In this document: positions 14,801 to 23,097 of the stretch, piece by piece | Layout: each line of letters begins with the position of its first letter | How positions within the stretch are numbered: position 1 is the first letter of the stretch | Source: an uncultured Bacilli bacterium | GTDB taxonomy: Bacteria; Bacillota_I; Bacilli_A; RF39; UBA660 | Length of the DNA: 26,582 bases | Reading direction: 5' to 3' | Assembly (NCBI GenBank): GCA_934130105.1 | Contig: CAKOXL010000018.1 | Coordinates: 1-26,582, forward strand | Program-made: the position numbers and the translations under genes | The notes under the pieces: model-generated | Told to the model about the DNA's origin: nothing | Database searches by the model: none | Seen by the model: the letters and a program-made list of their open reading frames with translations, nothing else

Positions 14801-15149
14801 ATTACAAGAAGTCAAACTGGATTTAGAAGATAGATTTGGAAAACTTGATGAGCAAATTATTATTTATATGTATCAAGAGTGGTTTGAAAAGATGGCAAAA
14901 AAACTAGAAATAGAGAAAGTTAATTATACTAAAAATTCGCTAGAATTAATATTTAGCGAATCAATAACTAACAAAATAGATGGAGAAAAATTATTTGTTG
15001 ATGCATTTAGTATTACGCCTATGTTTAGATTTAAAATGTTACATAATAGACTTATTATAATTCTTGATACGATTAAACTTGAGAAACATTATATATATTA
15101 CCTTGTTGAACTATTAAGTAAAATTGATATTAAAAATTCTAACATATAA
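11847..15149 (+). CDS. mfd: Transcription-repair coupling factor Mfd
   Basis: DNA translocase that removes RNA polymerase stalled at lesions and recruits UvrA; 1100 residues, slightly shorter than the usual 1150-1180. Start ATG follows GGTGAT. In order: UvrB-like N-terminal module (TKTGEFAVRGFIVDIFPLG about 150-170), RNA-polymerase-interacting CarD-like domain (about 426-490, GDYVVHYINGIGVYNG), Walker A GDVGYGKTE (about 578), DEEQ box (about 679), motif III TATPIPRTLQMS, and motif VI with RGRVGRSNK, then the TRG translocation region (GSGFSIATRDLSIRGAGDILG) and the C-terminal regulatory domain. It is the last gene of the plus-strand housekeeping run and ends in a bidirectional terminator. Confidence 0.97.
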   Translation: MNVFASDIPIKNINNIALSGLTDELFCRYIDTVFQNNDKSILIVTSSLFEANQLYDSLTNYQEDVYLFPMDDFLTSEAIAASPDLMVNRLETINSILSKNKVIVITNLMGYLRYLPKVSSYKDSIKSFSVGFTVDQLQFAKYLSNIGYKRESLVTKTGEFAVRGFIVDIFPLGEEHPVRFEFFGDEIDSIRYFDEETQKSINNSDNITIYPYSEFILENDVDVVEPKQKYLKEFSEVNSILDYLCNGITFYKDQSQLLVTYKNILNETITYRSEKDTDFTGNYMFDFYELHPDNLNYYLTLDNIIDDKNVTIYNFDSKEISPFHENVDAINSFISEQLYLNKFVVIYLKEMQFKSFIKELNSTYVLTDEDNLKKGIVNIILKQVNKGYMYQDLVVLTDKELFNYSTTHKKYKTRFKYASKIRDINKLEIGDYVVHYINGIGVYNGIKTLNYGDLAKDYIEVLYAGSDKLYIPVEKIDLISKYSGNEGVSPKVNKLGGNDWNKVKARVKSKIHDIADKLLHIYAEREIKEGYAFSKDTELQRQFDNSFEYSETKDQLLAIEQIKSDMESPHPMDRLLCGDVGYGKTEVAFRAVFKAVMDSKQVLYLCPTTILSSQQYQNALVRFRDFPINIGVLNRFTLPKEKKRILDGLKDGTIDFVIGTHRLLSNDVKPKDLGLLIIDEEQRFGVTHKEKIKEYKTNVDVLTLTATPIPRTLQMSMIGIRSLSLIETPPVDRYPVQTYVIEENNQIIKDAIYKELSRNGQVFLLYNHVDTIEKKVYEIKKLVPEARIIFAHGQLSRDELEDRMQEFIEHKYDILICTTIIETGIDIPNANTLIILDADRFGLSQLYQIRGRVGRSNKIAYAYLMYSPSKTLNEIAIKRLNAIKDFTELGSGFSIATRDLSIRGAGDILGSEQAGFIDTVGIDLYLKMLQDEIDILKGLTPKEEIIENEKPLLNIATHISSSYTDDDDLKISIHKQINSIDSFEKLQEVKLDLEDRFGKLDEQIIIYMYQEWFEKMAKKLEIEKVNYTKNSLELIFSESITNKIDGEKLFVDAFSITPMFRFKMLHNRLIIILDTIKLEKHYIYYLVELLSKIDIKNSNI

Positions 15150-15190
15150 AAAGATACTAGGGGTATTTGTTAATATTCTTAGTATTTTTT
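15149..15190. terminator. Bidirectional terminator between mfd and the convergent membrane-protein gene
   Basis: An inverted repeat (AAAAGATACTAGG at 15149-15161 with its partner 15178-15190, two G-U pairs) has a 16-base loop. It has a T tract on the plus strand and an A tract upstream, so it can stop transcription in both directions. It lies between the stop codons of two convergent genes. Confidence 0.7.
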
Positions 15191-16670
15191 ATTTTACTTT
15201 ATATAAGTAATATGTTATTTTTTTACTTTCATATATTTGCTCAAATTGGTTAATTAATGTATAGTTATTCTCCAAAATGGTTAAACTTATTTCATCTATA
15301 TTGTTAGTTGTAATAACATAATCAGTTGTTTTTTTATTTACATATTCTCTTTGATTATCTATATTGTTTGGAAATTGATTGTAATTAACGTTATTTTTTT
15401 GAAAGTAGTAGACAGTTGGATAGCTATTAGTTGTTAGGTAGAATCCACCATCTAAAAAACCGTAATTTAATAATGTTTTATTTTTATCTATTTGGCTACT
15501 AAATCTAAATTGTGCATAATCGTTTTTAGTATATTTTAAATATCTAGTATTTGGTGAATGATAATATGCTAGTATTAAGCAAGTTGCAATTAGTAATACT
15601 GATACTATTTTTGTATTATTTATAATGATAGTGTTTATTTTTGTTTTTTCTACTAATTTTATTATCGTTATTAGTCCTAATATCATCAGTGGTTGAATTG
15701 GTAGTGAGTAATATCTAAAACTTATACCACCTATAAATAATGCTATTAACATAAATGCTGTTGGTATTAATAAATATATGTTGTTAATCGTTTTTTGGTA
15801 GAGTAGCTTATTTTTTATTGAAATAAAGATAGGTATTATAATAAGTATTATATATTGATAGTATTTTAATAATACATCAACTATTGTTTTAAAACAGTTT
15901 AATAATTTACTTATCATTGTACTTTTTTCGGCATAGCTATTCATGTTGAATAGAAAATATACATCGATTAAACTTTTTAAGCCATCTTTTCTAATACCAA
16001 AGTATATTAACCATGGTATTGTGGTTATTAAAATACCTAGAAAAAAGAAACAGATATTTTTAGCTAATTCTTTATAATTGTGTTTTTTTATTCGTTTAGC
16101 TAATAATATAAAACCAAAACCTATATGGAATCCTATAATAGTATATTTCATCCATATTATTAAGCCGGCAGTTATTCCTATTTCAAAAATTTCTTTGTTC
16201 GAGATATAGTCGGTTTTTAAAAATTTCAGAAAGTGATAAATAGTAAAAATTATCATTGGAAAAGCTAATTCTTCACAACTTCCACCATGAGTAAAGCTTC
16301 TTGATGATAAAATTAAAAGAGATAGAATTGGTAGCAAAATGTAACTATATTTTTCATCTATAAATAATTTGATTATTTTATCGCAGTAGTATAAAAAAAC
16401 TGTGTAAGATATTATTTCAATTATAAATACACCTATGAAAGATGTTTTTGATATTAGTGATGCAATACCATAAATAAAATATAGGAACGGACCTTTTTGT
16501 TCAAATAAATCTAGATATGGTATCATTCCATTAAACATTGCTTTACCCATAGTGAAAAAACAGTTAGCATCATACCAATCATTTATAGTATATAATGGAG
16601 ATGATTTAGTTCCAATTAATAAAAATAATACTGATAATAGTAATAAAAATAATATTTTTCTTTTTTTCAT
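15189..16670 (-). CDS. Multi-pass membrane protein, GT-C (PMT/GT39-like) glycosyltransferase
   Basis: A 493-residue protein with roughly ten hydrophobic segments and a hydrophilic C-terminal tail of about 110 residues that probably faces outside. The ATG at 16670 follows GGTGA by five bases on the minus strand. The first extracytoplasmic loop (DWYDANCFFTMGKAMFNG, then FEQKGP) has the acidic residues and layout typical of GT-C enzymes such as PMT_2/ArnT-like proteins, which use polyprenyl-phosphate sugars to decorate surface polymers. A precise acceptor cannot be named. It runs against the neighbouring genes, convergent with mfd and divergent from the cotH-like operon. Confidence is high for a membrane protein and moderate for glycosyltransferase. 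Confidence 0.65.
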   Translation of the reverse strand: MKKRKILFLLLLSVLFLLIGTKSSPLYTINDWYDANCFFTMGKAMFNGMIPYLDLFEQKGPFLYFIYGIASLISKTSFIGVFIIEIISYTVFLYYCDKIIKLFIDEKYSYILLPILSLLILSSRSFTHGGSCEELAFPMIIFTIYHFLKFLKTDYISNKEIFEIGITAGLIIWMKYTIIGFHIGFGFILLAKRIKKHNYKELAKNICFFFLGILITTIPWLIYFGIRKDGLKSLIDVYFLFNMNSYAEKSTMISKLLNCFKTIVDVLLKYYQYIILIIIPIFISIKNKLLYQKTINNIYLLIPTAFMLIALFIGGISFRYYSLPIQPLMILGLITIIKLVEKTKINTIIINNTKIVSVLLIATCLILAYYHSPNTRYLKYTKNDYAQFRFSSQIDKNKTLLNYGFLDGGFYLTTNSYPTVYYFQKNNVNYNQFPNNIDNQREYVNKKTTDYVITTNNIDEISLTILENNYTLINQFEQIYESKKITYYLYKVK

Positions 16671-16775
16671 ATACTTCACCAAACTGTCTTAAATATACCA
16701 ATTTTTGTTGTATTAGTAAAGCTTTTTATATGATTAAGATATTAGTCGATTATATTGAAATGACCTTTTTTACTT

Positions 16776-16811
16776 ATTGTAAATTAAATTCTCTTTTGTT
16801 ATACTTATAAT
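16776..16811 (+). promoter_or_regulatory. Probable promoter of the cotH-like operon
   Basis: A -35-like TTGTAA (16776-16781) is followed after 18 bp by TATACT (16800-16805), with an overlapping TATAAT at 16806-16811. The leader to the ATG at 16825 would be very short. Which -10 is used cannot be decided from sequence. Confidence 0.45.
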
Positions 16812-16824
16812 AGAGGTATGCTGT

Positions 16825-19617
16825 ATGAAAAAGATGTGTCTAGATTCATTTATTATTATTCCTATTTTAATACTAATTTTTGTGTGTTGTTTATTTTCTA
16901 GCAATTTGATTAAATTTAAGTATAGTAATAATGGGCTTTTGATTATTAATGAAATTATGGCAAGTAATAAAAGTACTTTGTTACTTAATGATGTCAGTTA
17001 TGATTATATAGAGTTATATAATGGCTATGATTATGATGTTGATTTAAAAGGATATTATTTAAGCGATGATGATTTTAATAATAGAATTTGGCAATTTAAT
17101 GAAAGTGTAGTTATTAAGAGTAAGGATTATCTTATAGTATATGCAAGTGGTTTGGATGAGATAAAGGACGATTGTGTTCATACTAATTTCAAATTGAATA
17201 AAAATGGTGGCACAGTTACCTTATCATCTGCTGGCAATAAGGTTCTTAGTAAAATTAGGTATGATAAAACACTTAGTGATACTTCGTACGGTTTTAATGG
17301 CAATGAGTATGTCTATTATTATGCTGGTACTCCAGGTGCTAGTAATAGCGGTAGTTATCAAGTAGAACCAATATATAAGGATGATAGCAAATATAAATTA
17401 AGAATAAACGAATATACCAATAATAATGTATCATTACATCCTGATAATGATGGTAATTATTATAGTATGATAGAATTATATAATTATTCTGATTCTTTAT
17501 TGAATTTAGATAATTTTTGTTTATCAAATAAACTTAGTGAATGTACTTATAAATTTAAGGGTGTTTCAATAGATAGTGATTCTTATTTGATTGTTTATTT
17601 ATCTGGACTTGATAAAGTAAGTAATAATGAAATACATACTAATTTTAAGCTTGATAAGGATGATAAATATTTAGTTCTCAAAGATAATAAACAAAATATT
17701 ATAGATACGGTTACTTTAGATAAATTATTGGTTAATATGGTAGCATATTATAATGATAATAATGAGTTGCTTTATAGTTATGGTGATTCTTTTGGTAAAT
17801 ATAATGATAATGTTGGTACAAGTGAAATAAATTATGCAAATAACATTGATATAGTTATTAATGAAGCAACTAAGGATAGGATTGAACTTTATAATAGTAG
17901 TAATCATGATATAAATTTAAGTGGCTACAAAATAAAGGGTAATGGTAGTTATTTAATGACTTTCCCAGATATTGATTTTAAGGCTAATTCTTATTTAGTC
18001 TTGTATGAATCAGATGAATATAGTTATGAAAATGGTAAAATATATATGGGATTTAGGATTAACAGTTCAGGTGAATCGCTTAGCCTATATGATAATTATA
18101 ATAATTTAATTAGTGAATTACAAACTGGTAAGTTGTCTAATGAGATGAGTTATGGATATTATAATGATTCTTTAGTTATTTATAGAAACAATTCTATTGG
18201 TAGTGTTAATAGTAGCTCATATTATCTTGGATATAGTAATAAACCTATTTTTAGTAGTTCTGATTTATATATAGAAAAGGGTAGCAAGGTATATTTAAAA
18301 GTTAATGATGGTGGTAGTATTTACTATACTTTGGATGGTAGTTTTCCGGATCAAAACTCATTAAAATATGTTGATGGTATTACTATTAATAGTAATGTTA
18401 CAATTAAGGCTGTTAATTATTTAGATGGTTATATTGAGTCTGATATTGTTAGTAGGACATATCTTGTAGAAAATAAACATGATTTACCGGTAGTATCTCT
18501 TTCTATGACGGAAGATAATTTCAATTATATGCTTGCAAATTATAAGAGTAATTCTAAAAATAAGGTTAGTGTTACTTATTATGAATCTGATGGTAGTTTT
18601 GGTTTTGATTTTGTTGGTGATACAAGATTTAGTGGTATGGATTCTAGGGAAAAAGCCCAAAAAAGTTTTGCTGTTTATTTAAATAGTGATTATGGCAAAT
18701 CATCTATATTTTATCCACTTTTTGTAGATAGCAGTGCTAAAAATTATCAATCTTTTACACTTAGAAATTCGGGAGAAGACCCTAGACATATTAAGATTAT
18801 GGATACAGTGTTAACTTATATGTTAAAAGGTGAGATGGATATTGATATGCAAGGATATAGAGCTGCAGTTTTATATGTTAATGGTAAATATTATGGTATA
18901 TATAATATTAGAGAACGATTAAATGGTGATTATATTGAAACTAATTATGATATTTCAAAAGACGATTTAACTTTAATCAAATATAAAGAGGCTAAGTTTG
19001 GCAGTTATGATGATTATAGTTCAATATATTCATATATTATGAATCATGATTGTAGTAATATTGATGTTTATAATTATATAAAAACGCAGATCGATGTTCA
19101 AGAACTAGCAAATTATATGATTGTTGAATCATTTTATGGTAATACAGATTTAGGAAATATTAGGTACTGGAAACAGGCAAATGGTAAGTGGCGTTGGATG
19201 TTATATGATTTAGATTGGAGTTTATGGAACCAAACAGCTAATTTTACTTATCCAGTTGTTAATAGTGGCGGCAAACCAGCAGCTACATATTTATTTTCAG
19301 TTATTCAAATTACAAGGAAACTTTATAAAAATGAAGAATTTAAAGATTTATATTTATCTAGTTTTGCTAAATATTTGACTACTACTTTTAAACCTGAACG
19401 AGTAAATGCTATTATTGATTCACAGGCATCTGATATTCAAAATGAGATACCAAATCAAATATCGAGATGGGGTGATATTGTATCAGTAAATGCATGGAAA
19501 AATAGTATAAGTAATTTCAAAAATTCGTATTTGAAGCGATATAACTATGTTTATAATAATTTTAAAACAGCATTTAGTTTAAGTGATGCTGAATATAATA
19601 AGTATTTTGGTGTTTAG
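16825..19617 (+). CDS. CotH-like kinase with three lamin-tail domains, surface-anchored
   Basis: A 930-residue extracytoplasmic protein. Residues about 9-28 form an N-terminal signal-anchor. Three lamin-tail domains (LTD) follow (about 38-165, 190-320, 340-450), each with an INE start, a D-IELYN core and a YLxVYxSG...HTNFKL stretch. Then comes a chitobiase-type beta-sandwich (about 472-548, YYTLDGSFP), and a CotH domain from about 553 to the end (PVVSLSMTEDNF, YYGIYNIRERLNGDY near 690-704, WRWMLYDLDWSLW from 789). The paired Asp795/Asp797 in YDLD fit the metal-binding acidic motif of CotH atypical kinases. B. subtilis CotH phosphorylates spore-coat proteins; the LTD-fused forms are surface proteins of unknown target. 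First gene of a four-gene plus-strand operon. Confidence 0.85.
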   Translation: MKKMCLDSFIIIPILILIFVCCLFSSNLIKFKYSNNGLLIINEIMASNKSTLLLNDVSYDYIELYNGYDYDVDLKGYYLSDDDFNNRIWQFNESVVIKSKDYLIVYASGLDEIKDDCVHTNFKLNKNGGTVTLSSAGNKVLSKIRYDKTLSDTSYGFNGNEYVYYYAGTPGASNSGSYQVEPIYKDDSKYKLRINEYTNNNVSLHPDNDGNYYSMIELYNYSDSLLNLDNFCLSNKLSECTYKFKGVSIDSDSYLIVYLSGLDKVSNNEIHTNFKLDKDDKYLVLKDNKQNIIDTVTLDKLLVNMVAYYNDNNELLYSYGDSFGKYNDNVGTSEINYANNIDIVINEATKDRIELYNSSNHDINLSGYKIKGNGSYLMTFPDIDFKANSYLVLYESDEYSYENGKIYMGFRINSSGESLSLYDNYNNLISELQTGKLSNEMSYGYYNDSLVIYRNNSIGSVNSSSYYLGYSNKPIFSSSDLYIEKGSKVYLKVNDGGSIYYTLDGSFPDQNSLKYVDGITINSNVTIKAVNYLDGYIESDIVSRTYLVENKHDLPVVSLSMTEDNFNYMLANYKSNSKNKVSVTYYESDGSFGFDFVGDTRFSGMDSREKAQKSFAVYLNSDYGKSSIFYPLFVDSSAKNYQSFTLRNSGEDPRHIKIMDTVLTYMLKGEMDIDMQGYRAAVLYVNGKYYGIYNIRERLNGDYIETNYDISKDDLTLIKYKEAKFGSYDDYSSIYSYIMNHDCSNIDVYNYIKTQIDVQELANYMIVESFYGNTDLGNIRYWKQANGKWRWMLYDLDWSLWNQTANFTYPVVNSGGKPAATYLFSVIQITRKLYKNEEFKDLYLSSFAKYLTTTFKPERVNAIIDSQASDIQNEIPNQISRWGDIVSVNAWKNSISNFKNSYLKRYNYVYNNFKTAFSLSDAEYNKYFGV

Positions 19618-19626
19618 GGGTGTAGT

Positions 19627-20610
19627 ATGAAAAATTTTTTGATAATTATATTGATATTTAGTTTATGCTATATTTTTACATTGTTTATTCCTAATACTAA
19701 TAATGATGTAGTTACAAATGATGAATTATATATATCTGAAATAATGTCAGTTAATAGTTATACTATTTCTGATGAGGATGGTGAGTATAGCGATTATATA
19801 GAAATATATAATAATTCTAATTATGATATTAATTTGAAAAATTATTATTTATCTGATGATGAATCAAATATAAAAAAATGGAAATTTCCTGATGTTATTA
19901 TTAAATCAAAGGAATATTTAGTTATATTTGCATCAGCAAAAGATAAGAATGGAGTTAATATACATACTAATTTTAAACTTAGTAGTAAGGGTGAAGTTTT
20001 GATTTTAACTGATATTAGTGGAAATATTATAAATAAATTTCGTTTTCCTGCTTTAAATAATGATACTAGTTATGGCTATATAAAAAATAGTTATGGTATT
20101 TTAGAAAAACCGTCTCCTGGAGATTATAATGGTAATAGTTTTTATAATGATGTTTCAAACAAAACGTATAGCTTGATATTTAATGAATATGTATCGCATA
20201 ATGATGCAAGTAGTTATAATTCTTTTGGGTATTATTATGACTGGGTTGAGATATATAATAATAGCTCTGAAAAAGTTGAACTCGACAATTTATATCTTTC
20301 AGATAATAAAAAGAAACTTGGTAAGTATAAATTACCTAATGTTAGTATTGAGGCATATGATTATTTAGTTGTTTATTTTAGTGGAAATGCTAGTTATTCT
20401 AATAACGAAATTCATGCTAATTTTAAATTGTCTGATGGTGAAGAGTTATATTTATCTGATGGTAGAGAAATTATTGATAGTATTAAATTAGTTGATTTAG
20501 TTGATGATGTTAGTTATGGTATTAAAGATTCTAAATGGTGTTATTTTTATAGTCCTACGCCTGGTAGTAAGAATGATACTAAATGTTATGATTCTTTGGG
20601 AGGCTTATAA
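19627..20610 (+). CDS. Membrane-anchored protein with two lamin-tail domains
   Basis: A 327-residue protein: N-terminal signal-anchor (about 3-20) followed by two lamin-tail domains (about 35-165 and 180-310). It starts nine bases after the cotH-like gene with GGGGTGTAGT as Shine-Dalgarno. Both domains closely resemble the first two LTDs of the upstream gene: KSKEYLVIFAS and HTNFKL in the first, SNNEIHANFKL in the second against SNNEIHTNFKL upstream. It looks like a duplicate of that protein's N-terminal half without the kinase part. Bacterial LTDs are extracellular and thought to bind other molecules or tether proteins to the surface; the partner is unknown. Confidence 0.75.
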   Translation: MKNFLIIILIFSLCYIFTLFIPNTNNDVVTNDELYISEIMSVNSYTISDEDGEYSDYIEIYNNSNYDINLKNYYLSDDESNIKKWKFPDVIIKSKEYLVIFASAKDKNGVNIHTNFKLSSKGEVLILTDISGNIINKFRFPALNNDTSYGYIKNSYGILEKPSPGDYNGNSFYNDVSNKTYSLIFNEYVSHNDASSYNSFGYYYDWVEIYNNSSEKVELDNLYLSDNKKKLGKYKLPNVSIEAYDYLVVYFSGNASYSNNEIHANFKLSDGEELYLSDGREIIDSIKLVDLVDDVSYGIKDSKWCYFYSPTPGSKNDTKCYDSLGGL

Positions 20611-21284
20611 TGCAGAAACTTAAAACATTTAGACATGAGTTTAAATATAATATTCCTTATGAGGAGTCATTAAATCTTCGAAGTAAATTTAATGAGTTAT
20701 TAAGGATAGACAGAAGCTATAACGGATATATGATACGTAGTTTATATTTTGATTCTATTGATGATAATGATTATTATGATAAAATAGGAGGTGAATATGT
20801 TAGAAAGAAAATAAGATTAAGAATATATGAGAATAATCCTAATTTGGTTAAATTAGAGGTAAAGCAAAAGAATGATATACATCAGCTTAAAGAAAGTTTG
20901 GTTATTAGTGTGGAAATGGCAACAGAACTTATTAATGGTAATTATAGTGTATTATTAGGTTTGAATGATGATTTGGCTAATAAGATATATTACATTATGA
21001 TAAAGGGAGTTTATCGTCCTAAGGTTATTGTAGAGTATGATAGGATTGCTTATATTGGCGCTGATACAACTAGGATTACTTTTGATTATAATGTTAAACG
21101 AAGTTTTGATTTTGCTAATTTCTTTGATGGGAACATATGCTATTTACCATTAACCGATGAAAAAGATGTCATATTAGAAGTTAAGTTTGATAGATTTTTA
21201 GAACCATATATTGGTAATATCTTAAATAAGCATACTGGTAGATTTCAATCAGTTAGTAAATATGTTATGGGTAGAAATATGTAG
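20610..21284 (+). CDS. VTC-domain protein (polyphosphate polymerase-like, TTM fold)
   Basis: A 224-residue soluble protein overlapping the previous stop by one base (TAATG). It matches the VTC domain of the triphosphate tunnel metalloenzyme superfamily, whose yeast member Vtc4 makes polyphosphate from ATP. The tunnel's charged residues appear conserved: Glu10/Lys12 in RHEFKY, Arg69 and Arg71 in KIRLRIY, Lys85 in LEVKQK, Arg145 in EYDRIAY, Arg155 in RITFDY, Glu190/Lys192 in ILEVKFD and Lys217 in SKYVMG. Retention of these residues argues for an active enzyme. Polyphosphate synthesis is inference; bacterial VTC proteins are poorly characterised. It is immediately followed by the DUF4956 membrane protein. 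Confidence 0.85.
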   Translation: MQKLKTFRHEFKYNIPYEESLNLRSKFNELLRIDRSYNGYMIRSLYFDSIDDNDYYDKIGGEYVRKKIRLRIYENNPNLVKLEVKQKNDIHQLKESLVISVEMATELINGNYSVLLGLNDDLANKIYYIMIKGVYRPKVIVEYDRIAYIGADTTRITFDYNVKRSFDFANFFDGNICYLPLTDEKDVILEVKFDRFLEPYIGNILNKHTGRFQSVSKYVMGRNM

Positions 21285-21293
21285 GAGGTATTT

Positions 21294-21956
21294 ATGAAAG
21301 AAGTATTAAGAACCCTAGCTGAAATGCAGGTAAAGATGCCATTTAAAACAGTTATTATTGTTTTACTAATAGCTTTTTTGGTATCTTTGATTATTTATAT
21401 TACATATAAAAATACATATACTGGAGTTATGTATAATCCGCGATTTAATGTTTCACTTGTTATGATTACAATGATAACTACTATTGTTATGGTTGTTATT
21501 GGTAGTAATATATCGGTTTCCTTAGGAATGGTTGGTGCGTTATCTATTATTCGTTTTAGAACCGCCGTTAAAGATCCTAGAGATACAGCTTTTATATTTT
21601 GGGGAGTTGTATCGGGATTAGCTTGTGGTACACAGAATTATACAATTGTTTTGGTCGGCAGTTTATTTTTGTGTATGATATTATTTGGTTTTAAGCATTG
21701 CATATCAAGAGATGATAAGTATGTTCTTATCATAAAGGGAAAATCATTTGATATTAAAAACGTTGAAGAAATCATTGACAATAATGTTAAACATTATTCT
21801 TGCAAGGGTAAATATGTTAATAACGGTAATATAGAATTAATATATGATATCAGATTTAATAAAAAGTATAATGATGATTTGATTACTTTATTATCCACGG
21901 TTAACGGAATTGATATTGTTAATACAGTGCAAAATAATACTGATACAATGGGATAA
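21294..21956 (+). CDS. DUF4956 family membrane protein
   Basis: A 220-residue protein with an AGGAGG-like Shine-Dalgarno, nine bases after the VTC gene. It has three to four membrane segments (about 18-37, 52-75, 85-110 and 115-135), an intramembrane/loop motif GALSIIRFRTAVKDPRDTAFIFWG characteristic of the family, and a cytoplasmic C-terminal alpha/beta domain of about 80 residues resembling the ferredoxin-like tail of such proteins. DUF4956 genes are, to my knowledge, frequently next to VTC-domain genes, which suggests a membrane partner or channel for the VTC product; this is inference. The last gene of the operon, followed by a terminator. Confidence 0.82.
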   Translation: MKEVLRTLAEMQVKMPFKTVIIVLLIAFLVSLIIYITYKNTYTGVMYNPRFNVSLVMITMITTIVMVVIGSNISVSLGMVGALSIIRFRTAVKDPRDTAFIFWGVVSGLACGTQNYTIVLVGSLFLCMILFGFKHCISRDDKYVLIIKGKSFDIKNVEEIIDNNVKHYSCKGKYVNNGNIELIYDIRFNKKYNDDLITLLSTVNGIDIVNTVQNNTDTMG

Positions 21957-21971
21957 TTATTATTTTATAAG

Positions 21972-22004
21972 CAAATAAGTAAACAACTACTTATTTGTTT
22001 TTTT
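21972..22004 (+). terminator. Intrinsic terminator of the cotH/LTD/VTC/DUF4956 operon
   Basis: A 10-bp perfect stem (CAAATAAGTA, 21972-21981, with TACTTATTTG, 21988-21997) has a 6-base loop and a seven-T run. A weaker hairpin with AAACTA/TAGTTT arms (22013-22044) and another T run follows and may be a back-up. Confidence 0.85.
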
Positions 22005-22117
22005 ATGGTGCTAAACTACTTATTCTTTCAAAGTTAGATAGTTTTTTTGTGTAAATAAATAGATATTAAATTATTTAAAAGTATTAGATATTTAATATTA
22101 TTATAGTAACAATTAAT

Positions 22118-22149
22118 AAAAAAACTATTGATTTAATTTTCAATAGTTT
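22118..22149 (-). terminator. Intrinsic terminator of the lipoprotein/deacetylase pair
   Basis: The arms AAACTATTGA (22122-22131) and TCAATAGTTT (22140-22149) form a 10-bp perfect stem. On the minus strand it is followed by a T run (complement of 22118-22124). Confidence 0.8.
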
Positions 22150-22161
22150 AACATAACCATA

Positions 22162-23097
22162 TTATTTGTTAACCATATTACTTTCATAAAAAAGTGGAAG
22201 TAGTATATAGTTTTCTTTATGAAGATAGTCTATAAATTCTTGTAGTAGAGATGTTGTGATTTTATTGTAATCATGAAATAAGACTACTTCGATGTTTTGA
22301 TTAATACTTCCGTAAAAGTTATTACGGGCTTCTGTTACTGATGATAAGTTACCACCGTCACCATCTTGAGCTGTCCAATCAACCCAGCCGTAGTTTCTAT
22401 CTCTTAATTCTTTAATTATACTATTTTTTAAACTTCCAGCTGTTCTACTACCTCCCGGAAATCTTACTATGTTAGTTGTGTAACCATCAGTTATTTTATT
22501 AATCATATTCTCTTGATTTATAACTGCCGTCATAAAGCTTTCAGTACTATTATATAATCCTCTCCATATAGCGTGAGTATAAGTATGGTTAGCTAATGTA
22601 TGACCTTCTTTAAGATATTCTTTATATAAATTATGGCAATTAGTTGTTTTATTGTCATAGCAGTAGTCTCCATTTATATTAGTTGTGAAAAAGGTTGCTT
22701 TTACATTATTATTTTTTAATATTTCTAAAACTTTGTAAGTATTATTGTAAGGACCATCATCAAACGTTAGATACGCTATTTTTTTGTTTACTTTGTTTTC
22801 TAAAATCAAATCTTCTAATTTTTTTGCGTTTTTATATAAATTATTTTGTTCTTCTTTAATTTCTTCCTCTATGTTTTCTAGTTGTTTTAATTCTTGTTCT
22901 ACTTTTGAAATTTCATTATTTATATCAGTTATATTTTGATTAAGACTTATTATTTCAGGATTTTCATTATTTATTATATTTGGCTGTTGTTGTTTCTGAG
23001 TCATAAATTTGATATTAATAGTTATAATGCCTATTATTAAGCTTAATAGAATTATTGAGATATAATACTGTTTATTTCTGTGTTTAGTTTTTGCCAT
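22162..23097 (-). CDS. Membrane-anchored polysaccharide deacetylase (NodB domain, CE4)
   Basis: A 311-residue protein: short basic N-terminus, one signal-anchor (about 11-30), a coiled-coil stalk (about 50-100), then an extracytoplasmic NodB domain. All CE4 motifs are present: TFDDGP with Asp113/Asp114, HTYTH with zinc ligands His171 and His175, RFPGG with Arg212, WVDW (238-241) and LFHD with catalytic His275. It should remove N-acetyl groups from peptidoglycan or another surface glycan, as PgdA does; the exact substrate is not readable. The start overlaps the upstream lipoprotein gene by 46 bases, implying coupled translation. Confidence 0.9.
   Translation of the reverse strand: MAKTKHRNKQYYISIILLSLIIGIITINIKFMTQKQQQPNIINNENPEIISLNQNITDINNEISKVEQELKQLENIEEEIKEEQNNLYKNAKKLEDLILENKVNKKIAYLTFDDGPYNNTYKVLEILKNNNVKATFFTTNINGDYCYDNKTTNCHNLYKEYLKEGHTLANHTYTHAIWRGLYNSTESFMTAVINQENMINKITDGYTTNIVRFPGGSRTAGSLKNSIIKELRDRNYGWVDWTAQDGDGGNLSSVTEARNNFYGSINQNIEVVLFHDYNKITTSLLQEFIDYLHKENYILLPLFYESNMVNK

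Noticed and set aside
20183..20368. Alternative plus-strand frame inside the LTD gene
   Set aside because: Overlaps a well-supported gene in another frame, with no ribosome binding site or protein-like features.
21890..21900. DnaA-box-like TTATCCACG in the DUF4956 gene
   Set aside because: One mismatch, isolated, inside coding sequence, with no parS nearby; expected by chance in AT-rich DNA.
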